A model generated the notes under the pieces. It was not told the DNA's origin. It searched no databases and saw only the letters and a list, made by a program, of their open reading frames with translations. This document shows, piece by piece, positions 45,066 through 54,870 of a DNA stretch of 64,000 nt (positions are counted from its first letter, which is position 1; the number at the start of each line of letters is the position of its first letter). This stretch comes from Blepharisma japonicum (Eukaryota; Ciliophora; Heterotrichea; Heterotrichida; Blepharismidae). Position numbers and translations under genes: made by a program. The stretch spans positions 450,491 to 514,490 of the forward strand of contig CATKHK010000020.1 in assembly GCA_949751835.1 (NCBI GenBank). The letters are read 5' to 3'.

Positions 45066-45308
45066 ATGGGACTTAGGAATAAGAAAGAAGCAGTCTCGAG
45101 TTTTGTACTGAAGGCACAATTATTGATTTTTTTAAGTATTTCAGCTTGAATAGTTCATCATCGCTATCATAAAGATCCTCTTGAAAAGAAGTCAGCTATA
45201 TCAGAGACAGAAGATTTCACTGTTTTCAATCTAATTAAGAGTCAGCTTATTTTTAGTGCCAGCAATATGTTTAGAAAGCCTCCGAGTGAGCCTGAGAAAC
45301 CTGAATAA
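45066..45308 (+). CDS. Small single-pass membrane protein, 80 aa
   Basis: ATG to TAA with one TGA Trp inside the hydrophobic segment. Layout: basic N-terminus MGLRNKKEA, a membrane helix (AQLLIFLSISAWIV), then HHRYHKDP, an acidic-Ser stretch (SAISETEDF) and a polar tail ending KPPSEPEKPE. A second copy at 49936 is conserved but truncated. No family recognised; size and layout resemble small mitochondrial or ER tail proteins, without proof. Too short and TGA-interrupted to be seen with the standard code. Confidence 0.72.
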
Positions 45309-45509
45309 TATTTAATTACAGATGACTTATATCTATGAGATAATTTTGTAATCTTTGTTTATTATATTTAGATTGGAGTTTTGTTTTAAGAAGCATACTT
45401 AATCTTAAACTTAATTAACTTTAGTCTTGGTTGCTCACCGTTTAAGGTCACATTTCTCTTCCTGATAAAAGCATGTCTTCTTACAAAGCAGCTCAACAGT
45501 CGTGTAGCA

Positions 45510-45610
45510 CTTGAGTAAGTATACAGTTGAAGAGTATTTTAGCTTTGAAAACCCTGGATCTTACTTAAAAGCTATATAAATTGCAAAATAGGCTTTATAG
45601 GTTGATAAAA
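45510..45610 (+). pseudogene. 3' remnant of the short kelch-like gene (copy 1)
   Basis: Contains ACAGTTGAAGAGTATTTTAG and GCTTTGAAAACCCTG, matching codons for TIEEYFSFENP at the end of the gene at 50407-51285, plus its 3' flank. About 870 bp of the gene's 5' part is missing compared with copy 2. The rest of 45309-45859 is non-coding flank. Confidence 0.75.
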
Positions 45611-45859
45611 TGATATTTAATATGATCATCTTTTATACTCCTACATAATATATTTTATATTAGCTCAGCTTTATGGTCCTATGTTATAAATTTAATTCGC
45701 TTAGAGGCTAGTCATTCATGAATGGTTTTTTTCAAATCATAAATACCAAATTTTAATACTTTATAAAGTTTAAACACTTTTAATAGATTGAATAGATGAC
45801 TACCATTCTACAGAATGAAACTCTTATTAGAAAAACGATCAGAGTTAATAAACTTTAAT

Positions 45860-47737
45860 ATGGATTTGCAATCTTGCTTTGAGCTAAAATGCAAAAGAAG
45901 TGTTGAATATAGATGTATGTGCCAAAACCCTGAAATCTATTTATGCAAACAACACTTAAGGAATCACAGCAAACAGCCTGGCACCCATGTTTTTGAATCT
46001 ATATTTTGTGATCTCTCAAATGGAACAAAAGAAGCAATTCTTAATTTTATTGCAAAAGAAAAGACAAAAAGAGATAAATGAAAATGCAAAATTATAGGCT
46101 CTTTCACCAAAAAAATTGGCAGATTCGAGGAAGTCATAAAAGAGCTTTTGAGAAGGATAGATTCAGAATCAGAAACAATTCACTCTTTATATCAAAAAAT
46201 TTTGATAGTAAATAAAATTTCTCGCTTTGAGCAAGATCCAGTTTTAAAATTATTAGTTTTGCCTCCTGAAGAAGCAATTGTTAAAATTAAATCAATTGTC
46301 CCAAAAAGTCATTACTCAAGCCTCAGTCTTAAATCTCTTTGCTGATTAAGTGATGAATTTGAAAAAATCTTTGAAAGCCTCTTCAGAGCCAGATTGGAAG
46401 AATTCCTAGAATCCAAACTATCAAATACAATAAGTTTGTCTTCAAAAAATTATGATTCCCAATTAAATAATTCTGGAGTTTACAATCAGCTGGCTAATAT
46501 TACGAAATCCATTTCGGATTTGATGAATGTTATGAAGAAAAATAAAAGTGAGCTTGAAGATTGACAGAAAAAAATAGAAGAGAAACTTGAGATTCAATCA
46601 ATATCTATTGGATCTCAACAGAATGATACATTTATTTCAACTATTAATGAAACGCAAAGCTGCCAAGACAATCCAGAAAATTATACTGATGAAAATTATT
46701 GAAATGCAAAATTAGATAAACCCCTTAAAAATCAGCCAAATTCTATTAAAACTCTGCAAAAAAGTGCTGAAGTATCATTTTCAAACACACCAATTAATGC
46801 TTGAGTAAATGAATTAAAAGAAAAAATAACTGTATTATCAAACGGGGAAATAAATCCAGAGATTCAAAGAGAATTCAGACATACTTGTTGAATTTATGAG
46901 CATGAGCGGAGAGAGCCTTTAAATTTAAATACAATGCTTGAGAAAGCATATTTAGATTATACAAAAACCTATCATCAGGCAACCTCTCTATATCTCATAG
47001 ACTGAGATTATAACAGAAATGCCAATTTAATTATTTATGACACAGAAAATGAAACTAAAACTGTTAAAAAGCTGGAAACTCAAAAAGAATTAAATTCAGG
47101 CACATGCTTAACCAAAATTCCTGGAGGCAATCTATTTTGTTATGGCAAACGACACAAATCTTCTGGCGTTACGATGATAATTGATATGGAATATAAACTT
47201 CGAATACTGCCCGAAGGAAGACCTTGCTACTGTTCTTCTGCTATATACCTCAATAGAAGCGTTTACTGCTTCGGCGGATGATACGACAATGATAATCTAT
47301 TAAACCTGTCAGAGAGATTTGATTTAGATAAAAATCGATGATTCAAATTAACTTCACTGCCCTTAGCAGATGCTCATTGCCATTGTATAGTGTTTAAAGG
47401 AAATATTTTGATTTCTGGATATCAAAATCAAAATCTTTTGAGATATTCAATTGAGGAAAATGATTTTACGCCAATCCCTTATAACTTTTCAGAGAGAAAA
47501 ACCAAGATTTTGATAAATGAAGTCAGGCTATATTTGATCGAGTGTGGCGGATTTATATATGAAAGTGATGTTGGGGATGAGTATAGATGAAGAAGCATAA
47601 AAAAATCAATAATTACTGATAATTGACCTTCTCAAATTTATTTGTCATGCAATAAAGAAGCAATTTATATAGGGTCTATATACCCTAGTGGCTATTATAA
47701 ATTTAATTTGGATGAAAAATTAATGATCCAGCTTTAA
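45860..47737 (+). CDS. Zinc-module / kelch-type protein, 625 aa
   Basis: Read with TGA as Trp more than ten times; UAA stop. The start at 45860 (MDLQSCFEL) is chosen by homology to MELKKCFEP (54871) and MNQKKCFEA (61480); an upstream in-frame ATG exists at 45815. The N-terminus has the zinc pattern C-x4-C-x7-C-x-C-x7-C-x2-H-x3-H, B-box-like, followed by FESIF and the module's LPPEEAIVKIKSIV segment. A Ser/Asn-rich linker follows, then kelch-like blades with paired motifs (SSAIYLNRSVYCFGGW, NRWFKLTSLPLADAHCHCIV, GNILISGY). Probably a scaffold or E3-adaptor-like protein; function unknown. Belongs to a lineage-specific family. Confidence 0.85.
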
Positions 47738-48114
47738 AATTTCTTATAATATTAGGCTTAGAATAACTTAATTTCTCATGGAGCCTATGATTATTAAATA
47801 TAATTTTTAAATTGTATTTATCAGTTCTTACTTTAATTTTATGGTAAGTATATTGATATTAAACTTAATGCAAATTCTATTATTACTTTTCGTCTTTAGA
47901 AATGGTAGGATGTTTGCAATCTAAATATCCTCTTTAAATCTTCTTCACATTTCCCACCATACTCAAGACAGTTGAAAACTTCTCATATGAGCTCTTGCAG
48001 GATGCAGGGACTCCTTTATGCAATTTAAATTTAATTTATAACAATGGCAAATTAATATTAACATAATTTAGCTTTCTTTTCTTCAACTTTTCTAATTCCA
48101 TATTGAATTAACGT
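47738..48114. other. Intergenic, 377 bp
   Basis: The first ~55 bp (to about 47793) recur at 53810-53875, as part of the duplicated unit. The rest is AT-rich spacer upstream of the CCDC81-like gene. No gene seen. Confidence 0.55.
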
Positions 48115-49836
48115 ATGCAAGTATCAGAGTTGGAATTATTTAAAGAAGCAAGCAATGAGTCGAAATTTTTATATCAGTATACTGATGTTCAGATCATGAG
48201 GATTTTATATAAAGTTTGGTCAGGATTCACCAAGTTTATAAGAAGCTTAATTATGCAAGGGCGAAATGCTAATTGTATGGAATTCGGAAGATTTATTTGT
48301 GGATCAGAAAATAAGGTAAAATTCATCCCAAACCAAAAATTCTTAAATTTAGGTGGGTTTTCTTCACATCTAGAAGAAGAAAAAGTTGATAAAAGCAAAG
48401 ACCAGCATATAAGTTACTCTGCTATTGCATATTCAGCTAATTTAGACCGAGAAGTGGTAAATAAAGCTATTAAAGAAATAGTCACTACAGCAATAAAAAT
48501 ATCAAGTGGTGGGAGAAATGTGAAACTTGATATGAGGGTTGGGGTGTTAATTATTGGGAATAAAACTTTTGAATTTAAATATGGGCTAGAGTCAGGAACA
48601 AGAGCAGAAGGTCAGAAGTCTCCAAGTTTAAGTTCAGCTAAAACTCCATCAACAAGCAGATGCACTATTTTCCGCCCTGATTCTGAACAAAGTTCTGGAT
48701 ACCACCCATCAAATCCAAATCCTCGATATCAAGGCTTAAGTCCTGTCAGGCTCAAGCCAATCCCAGAAAAAACTTCAGAAGCCTCCATACCTTGACCTTA
48801 TTTGCCAGAAGCCTACAACGATAAGGTCTCCCCAGGAAAAGGCACAAAAAAGCTAAATATCCCTCCCCCAATTTCTGCTCGAAAACTTTTAACTGACCAA
48901 AGAACACAAATTGAGCAAAAAAAAGAGAAAAAAGAAACGGAAAGTAAGAAAGACAAAGAATATGAAAATAAATTAATAAAAGGCATTAACCAAATGCTAA
49001 TTTCAGATAGAGAGTCAAAAGAAGCTTCTGAATGGGAAAAGAAGCTGATGTTTATTGAAGGAAACAAAAAACAGTTAAGAGAGCATGATGAAAAACGTAA
49101 AAAGATTAAAGAAGAAAAGAATAAAGAATCTTATGATTATTTTCCTTTTACTCATGGGGATGCTCTTGAACAGAAACAAAGAGAAATTAAAGAAGAATGG
49201 CAAAAAGAAATGAATCAAGCCAGAGAAAAAAAGAGCCCAAAAGTAAGCCCAAAGCTATCAGGCTCTTATTTAGCCCAATACCCAGTATGACTAAAACAAG
49301 ATGAGTATGCACCTATGAGAAGAATTAATGAAGACCACGTAGAAATTGTAATGGACCAAGCTTTGCAAAGATATGAAGAGCAGTTGCTAAAAATCGAAGA
49401 AGAAAACGTAAAAAGAGAAGAATTAAATGAAATAAAAGACAATTTTAATAAAGCGTTTGAAAAGCTGAAATCTAAAGAAAGGGAAAAAGCTATCAGAGAA
49501 AATGAAAATATTTTGCGTGCACAAATGAATGAAAAAAAATTAAAAAAGAAAACAGAAACAATTGAAAATAAAAAGCTTGAAAATACTAATTTTGGACCAG
49601 ATGAAGGTCAAAGTGAGCTTATGGAGGAGGCAGAAGAACAAGCCAAGATAAAAATGGAATTAAAAGAGGCCTTACAAGCACAAATAAAGGTAAAAAATAT
49701 ATAGGAAAAGCATGATAAGCTGAGAAAAAAACAGAAGGAAGAAAGAGAAATGGATATTTCTTTAAATCAGCAATTTGAAGAGGCTTGGGAAAGTGAGCAA
49801 ATGAATTCTAAACTAAAATCACAAGCAAATAAGTAA
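48115..49836 (+). CDS. CCDC81-like protein (HU-type domains plus coiled coil)
   Basis: 568 residues after removing a 15-nt intron and reading TGA as Trp at 48796 and 49288. The N-terminal ~165 residues match the two eukaryotic HU-like domains of CCDC81 (QIMRILYKVWSGFTKFIRSL, MEFGRFICG; then DREVVNKAIKEIVTTAI, RVGVLIIGNKTFEF). A Pro/Ser-rich linker follows, then long Lys/Glu-rich coiled coils with RRINEDHVEIVMDQAL, a segment conserved in ciliate relatives as far as I recognise it. CCDC81 in animals is centriolar/ciliary; a basal-body role is inferred. Followed 99 bp later by TM-gene copy 2. Confidence 0.82.
49690..49704 (+). other. 15-nt intron in the CCDC81-like gene
   Basis: GTAAAAAATATATAG, phase 0, between the codons AAG and GAA. 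Retention gives an in-frame TAG; removal extends the Lys/Glu coiled coil by 44 codons to the TAA at 49834. Confidence 0.9.
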
Positions 49837-49935
49837 GGCTTATATAGAAATCTCTATAAAGAAGTCTGGCTTAAACAAATAAAAATGAGGCAGCTTCAAA
49901 ATAATTTATCAAATGAATAAATTGTTAATTAATAA

Positions 49936-50142
49936 ATGAGTCTTAGGAATAAGAAAGAAGCAGTCTCGAGTTTTGTGCTGAAAGCACAATTAATGATTTT
50001 TTTAAGTCTTTCAGGTTGAATAGTTAATCATCGCTATCATAAAGATCCTCTTGAAAAGAAATCAGCTATATCAGAGACAGAAGATTTCACTGCTTTCAAT
50101 CTAATTAAGAGTCAGCTTATTTTTAGTGCCAGCAATATTTAG
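49936..50142 (+). CDS. Small membrane protein, C-terminally truncated copy
   Basis: 68 residues, about 85-90% identical to the 45066 gene (MSLRNKKEAVSSFVLKAQLM, membrane helix with TGA Trp). A two-base deletion changes AATATGTTTAGA to AATATTTAGA, making TAG the next codon, so the last 12 residues (ending KPPSEPEKPE in copy 1) are lost. The helix and loop are intact, so a working shorter protein is possible; otherwise a young pseudogene. Confidence 0.65.
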
Positions 50143-50406
50143 AAAGCCTCCGATTGAGCCTGGGAAACCTGAATAATATTTAATTACAGATTATTAATAA
50201 TGAGGTAATTTTGCAATCTTTATTTATACTTAGATTGGAGTTTTGTTCTTAGAAGCGTAGCTTATATTGTTTAAAATATTAAAATTTATTTTATTTAGCT
50301 CAATTCAATATAGCCAATTTATTGAGAATAATTATAAAAAGATTAAAATAAATAGAAAAATAAATGAAATCTAATTAGGAGAATTACACTTCATTTAAAG
50401 AATAAT

Positions 50407-51285
50407 ATGGATTGAATTAATACAGAAGACCATGATAGTGCTCATAGATCAAGAAATATTAATAAAACTAAAATCATCTATAAGCAAACTTATTTAAAAG
50501 ATCTTCCAGAAACGCCCTATATTTCATATATAATCCGTAGAGAGTGCTTGACAATTTTTGACGTTTTAAAACAAGCTAAATTTGATTTTACTATAAATCT
50601 ACCAATGCAAAGAGGAAATATTAACGCTGTATTATGCCGATTACCAGAAAACAAGTATTTTTGTTATTGCCGCAGAGCTTTAGATGAAGTTGGAACTGTT
50701 TTTTGTATAGATTCTCTCAATAATTTAGAAATTTTTGCATCTGAAATGGCATATTATCAATCACTTTGTGTTTATAGCAATGGATTTGTATATGTTTTAG
50801 GAGGAAATAATAAATCTAAATCCTCAAGTCGATGTGTAAGGTTTAACTTATTCAGAAAAAGATGAGAAAATAGAGCTAGTTTTTTAAATCAAATTTATTA
50901 CCCTTCAGGAGGGCAAATTCAAGGATTTATCATTTATTCTACTATGAATGGGGTTAATATTTATGATCCTTTTGCCAATACCCATCAAGAAGTGCTTTCA
51001 AATTTATCTATTTTTAAGCTTGTTTTTTCAGGAAATTGCAAAGGGTATTGTTTAGAATTTTCTAGAGGGATTTATGAAAGTGATTTTAATAATATTTTTG
51101 CTTGGAAGCATGTGGGGAAACTTTTTTATTTTAAGTTTTCACCGATGCTGGGATATGAAGTTTGTATTCAAGATAATATTTATTTCACTTGCTGGCCTTA
51201 TGTTTATAAATTCAACTTGAATAAGCATACAATTGAAGAGTATTTTAGCTTTGAAAACCCTGAATCTTTCTTAAAAGCTATATAA
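50407..51285 (+). CDS. Short kelch-like protein without zinc module, 292 aa
   Basis: Starts at ATG 50407 (MDWINTEDHD, TGA Trp as third codon) and ends at TAA. Contains kelch-like blades: YQSLCVYSNGFVYVLGGNN followed by RCVRFNLFRKRW, and later YEVCIQDNIYFTCW with YKFNLNKHTIEEYF. It lacks the Cys/His zinc module of the neighbouring family members. Copy 1 of the segmental duplication keeps only its last ~60 coding bases (45510-45610). Kelch propellers bind proteins; partner unknown. Confidence 0.75.
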
Positions 51286-51421
51286 ATTCTGAAATAGATT
51301 TTATAGATTTTTAAATGATATTTAAAAGATCAGCTTCTATATTTCTATAATAAACGTTTTATATAACTCAGTTTTATAGGCTATCTAATAAGTTTAAAGC
51401 AAGATTTTGATATATAAAGAG

Positions 51422-51703
51422 AGGTTATATTTGATCGAGTGTGGCGGATTTATATATGAAAGTGATAAAGGGGATGAGTTTAAATGAAAGCAAATAAGAA
51501 AATCAATAAATACTGATAATTGACCTTCTCAAATTTATTTTTCATATAATAAAGAAGCAATCTATATTGGATGCAAGATCGGAGTCGATAAGTTTAGGTA
51601 TAGATTAAGGATCTTGGGAAAGCTTTATAAAGAATCTGATGCAATGCAAGAAAATATAAGAAGCTATGAAAAGTTTTGCAAATCTCATTGTAATCTTATG
51701 TAA
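51422..51703 (+). pseudogene. 3' fragment of zinc-module/kelch gene (copy 2)
   Basis: 51422-51585 is close to 47524-47680 of the intact gene (RLYLIECGGFIYESD, TDNWPSQIYFSYNKEAIYIG), with TGAs in the same Trp positions. The 5' 1.7 kb is absent. After 51585 similarity stops and the frame runs through unrelated sequence to TAA at 51701. The missing C-terminus and 3' flank reappear at 53757. Confidence 0.78.
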
Positions 51704-51736
51704 CTAAACGCTAAATATTGTTATGAATAAAAGTTA

Positions 51737-52465
51737 TTAGGGACTTGAAAATGACAGATTCTTTGATTTTCTGAACTTTTTCAATTGTTTTTTAAATCCA
51801 TTATTAGGATTCACTCCTGGCCGAATTCTTCTTAGTGTTTTTAATGCTGTGTATTCATTATATCCAAATTTTATGATCATATAAGCAATTATTATCGAAG
51901 GGCTTCGAGATAAGCCTGCTCTACAATGAACTAGCACATTTCCACTAGCTGTATGGCTTTCGTCAATAAAATCTAAAGCTCCATTTAATTTTTCCAAAAG
52001 TTTTTCTTTTCCATTATCTTTAATTTCTATAAAATAATAAGTTATTTGAGGGAACCGTGGACATTCACTTTCATTTTCCAATAATTGAACAACAAAATTT
52101 ATATTCTTTTGTCTGAGAAGTTTAATATTTTTTGCGTCGTTAATACTACCAAGGTATAAATTTGGGGTTATCTCCGTCATATCAAGTTCAGCGCCAAAAT
52201 AAATGCCACTGCTATTTCATTGAGTACTATTTCGATCATTAGGATACTTTGTATTTTCACGCTTGTTCTCAGTAGAATTTGGAAGAGAAGTTTCAATAAA
52301 GGTTTTAGATTTTAAATAGTTTTTGAAAAGAGATTGTATTGAAATAATGGTATAATCTGTATAAATTATATTTTGATGGCACTCTGGTGTTAAAGAAACT
52401 ATATTATGAAAATCTGGACAATGAAAATTGCTTGAGATCTGATCACCGCTGATATATTTATCCAT
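51737..52465 (-). CDS. Dual-specificity protein phosphatase
   Basis: The 242-residue frame is joined by TGA Trp at 52217-52219; ATG at 52465 (MDKYISGDQISSN). The first ~85 residues are polar and unassigned. The DSP domain runs from ITPNLYLGSINDAKN to NNGFKKQLKKF, with the P-loop VHCRAGLSRSPS (HC-x5-R) and the conserved NPNNGF. The general-acid Asp is probably in EIKDNGKEKL. It removes phosphate from Tyr and Ser/Thr; the target is unknown. It lies inside the block that splits the duplicated kelch gene and is opposite in strand to its neighbours, suggesting it arrived with an insertion. Confidence 0.9.
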
Positions 52466-53169
52466 TTTAATTTATATTCATTTTTCTTTAGCGTAATATA
52501 TTGAATGCATAATGAGTAATAAAGACTTCTACTCGAATAAGCAAAAAAGAAATTATCAATCCTCTTTAGCATACAGAAATAGCCTATATACATTAAAATC
52601 AATAAATATTATAAGATGCTACGAACTCTGCTTTCTTAACAGATTAAGATATTAGCATTCTAATAAACTGGGAAATCTTAATCTTAAATAATAAAAAATT
52701 ATTGCAAAATACCATTAAGCTTTAAAGATCTCTAACATCTTCCTTAAAATTTTAAAATTTCATTTAAAATAAAATATAAATGGCAGTTTTTAAACTGATA
52801 ATTCTATTATTAATATTTCTTAATTGTTTCAACCTTTAAATTAACGAGATATTTAAAATTTTCATATTAATTAAAAGTAATAATTTTAGGCTGTCACATT
52901 TTAAAATTTACAGGAGTAAAATAACGAATCCAAATAGTCAAATGCGAAAAAATTATTTGAAGAAGAAATTTATTCCAATAACAGAGAGGATAATACAAGA
53001 AGTTTTAAAAGAACTTTAGTTAAAAGGATTAAAGTTCGAGAATCTATAGCTTGTGAGATAATTGCTCATTTTGCCATATAAATTCGTTGTCGGAGCACTC
53101 TTAACGCACTTATTAAACTCTAAGTTTATCGGATAATATTGGACGTATGATAAGTAATTTATCAGATTT
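52466..53169. other. Intergenic, 704 bp
   Basis: Strongly AT-rich, no coding frame with family features, no RNA gene. It lies between the phosphatase and the Cys-rich pseudogene. Confidence 0.55.
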
Positions 53170-53756
53170 TGATAGTTAGTCGAGTCCCACTTTTCTTTAG
53201 CACAACTAATATATTCTCATTATCCGAATTACAATTTTTAATAGCGTCACTTTTATGCCAGTTCATTACTTGTTGAATTGCAAGCTGCATTGGCTCATCT
53301 CCAGGGAATAATGGGCAGACTCCTAAATTTGTTGCATTTGATGCAAAAACAGCTTTAAGTTAAATTTTTTGGAGAAAAAATCATCATTTGTAGAGTTACA
53401 ATCATTTCCATCGCAGAGTTCAGGAAACTGTGATTGAGCCTGCACAGATTCAGAGCAATAAAAATTCCCAGAATCTTGATTTTGCATACAAGATTCATAT
53501 TGGCAAAGTAAATTAACGTTATTTGGGCACTCATTTACTGGTGAGTGAATTTCTATGGAGTCGATAGGAGAACACCTTTGAATCTTACCCATGCATAATG
53601 ATCCATATGCACAGTTAGAATCACTAGTGCAGCTTTCTCCCATTCCTTTAAGTGGCTTACATCATCGTTTGAACAATAAAACCCTGGGTTACAATCGGCA
53701 CATTTTTACATTTTGAGCCTCTTCCTCCTCTTTGGCAGACACCATTTGATGATGCA
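53170..53756 (-). pseudogene. Cys-rich surface-type protein, fragment with frameshifts
   Basis: Minus strand carries Cys-rich pieces in order but in different frames: NGVCQRGGRGSKC, then CADCNPGFYCSND, then CKPLKGMGESCTSDSNC continuing to SQFPELCDGNDC, then GVCPLFPGDEPMQLAIQQ. At least three frame changes and no start codon. The layout resembles the large Cys-rich repeat surface proteins of ciliates. It is the distal part of the 2.2-kb block inserted in the duplicated kelch gene. Confidence 0.72.
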
Positions 53757-53875
53757 TAGGTACCCGAGTGGCTATTATAAATTTAATTTGGATGAAAAGT
53801 AATGATTCAGCTTTAAAATTTCTTATAATTCTATGCTTAGACTCATTTAATTTCTTGTAGAGCCTATGATTATAT
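53757..53875 (+). pseudogene. Detached 3' end of the duplicated kelch gene
   Basis: Matches 47683-47793: the codons for SGYYKFNLDEK, the stop region and ~55 bp of 3' flank (GAGCCTATGATTAT). One base is lost in the Lys codons before the stop. It continues where the fragment ending at 51585 leaves off. Confidence 0.75.
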
Positions 53876-54870
53876 TTTGCCTATAAATAGATTTATATAT
53901 ATCTTATTTATCAATTCTCACTTTTTCTTTTGCAATAAGTCATATTGATATTAAGTTTTATGCAATTTCGTAGGCTTTGTTTAAATTATAATCATCTTTA
54001 GACTTGAAATTTAGCATATTTGTAAATAGTCATTTACTGAAATTTAGTTAATATACTAATTTTGGTATGAAAACAAAAAGTGATTAGAGACAGTTATTTA
54101 GCATTTAAATTATTGGGCTCTATTTTTAATATTCTCAGAACTTAATCATGTAAATTGCATTTTAGAAGCAACGTTAAAATGTCTAATAGATCACATAATT
54201 TTTATTCTATTTTTAGCAGACCTTTGCAATGAACTATTGAATTTATTAACAAGAAAGAGTATAAAGAAAAAATACTTATTTTATCCAGCCATTATTGCAC
54301 AAGTAAATCTACCATGATACCGCTCTTGAAAATCTCTTCAGAGATAGTGATTGAAATTAATTAAGCAAGAAACAAAGCCAGCAAGCATAAGAAACTTGTA
54401 TTTCAGCTGGATTTTCCTCTTTACTCCAAGGCAACTTATTTTCTTCCAGATGGATCTAGAGGCCACTAATATTATTAATAACTATAACTCTATTCATGAA
54501 GCACCGCCAAATTCCTAAAGTTTTCACTCCGTAGAATATTAAAATAGGAAACACTGAGTATGTAACCCTAATTCTTCAGCAAACATCTTAAAATCAGCAT
54601 AAAAATAAAATATAATTTACTTAAAAATATTGAAGCAAATGCAAGATCCATTTTATATTTTTATGGGAGCTCCTATTTATTTTAAATATTTTTTCAATTG
54701 CATTCATTCTTTATTCTCTTTATTATTTACATAATTCCTTCATTATTTCTTTCTGGTTAATCAATCATATATACTTTTTCAATTTTTAAAATTTATAGAA
54801 TTGCATGAATTTGGTTTATATTCTCTATCATAGTAAAATATTCACCATATTTGAAATTTCTGATCATAAT
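53876..54870. other. Mostly non-coding spacer, ~1 kb
   Basis: AT-rich. It contains one small frame (54179-54364, listed separately) and short Pro/Asn frames near 54450. No RNA gene or repeat recognised. Confidence 0.5.
54179..54364 (+). CDS. Possible 61-aa ORF, uncertain
   Basis: ATG to TAA with a single TGA Trp: MSNRSHNFYSIFSRPLQW, then a mixed hydrophobic/charged sequence. Residue composition is protein-like but no homologue is known to me and no second copy exists in the window. It may be a gene fragment or chance. Confidence 0.25.

Larger units (their letters stand above)
45023..47793 (+). repeat. Segmental duplication, copy 1
   Basis: Order: CCDC81 relic, small membrane gene, remnant of the short kelch gene (45510-45610), full zinc-module/kelch gene, 3' flank. 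Colinear with 48115-51585 plus 53757-53875. Non-coding stretches also match (for example TTAGATTGGAGTTTTGTT at 45371 and 50229; TCATTCTT-like flanks after 45610 and 51310). Confidence 0.75.
48255..51585 (+). repeat. Segmental duplication, copy 2
   Basis: Order: full CCDC81-like gene, truncated small membrane gene, full short kelch gene, 3' piece of the zinc-module/kelch gene. Same order and strand as copy 1 (44992-47793). Its final piece continues at 53757-53875 after an apparent 2.2-kb insertion. Confidence 0.72.

Noticed and set aside
53646-53660. A perfect 15-nt GT-AG stretch (GTAAGCCACTTAAAG on the minus strand) inside the Cys-rich pseudogene
   Set aside because: Its bases encode CKPLKG in the frame that continues into GMGESC, the expected Cys-rich sequence. 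Removing it does not restore the downstream frame, so it is coding relic rather than an intron.
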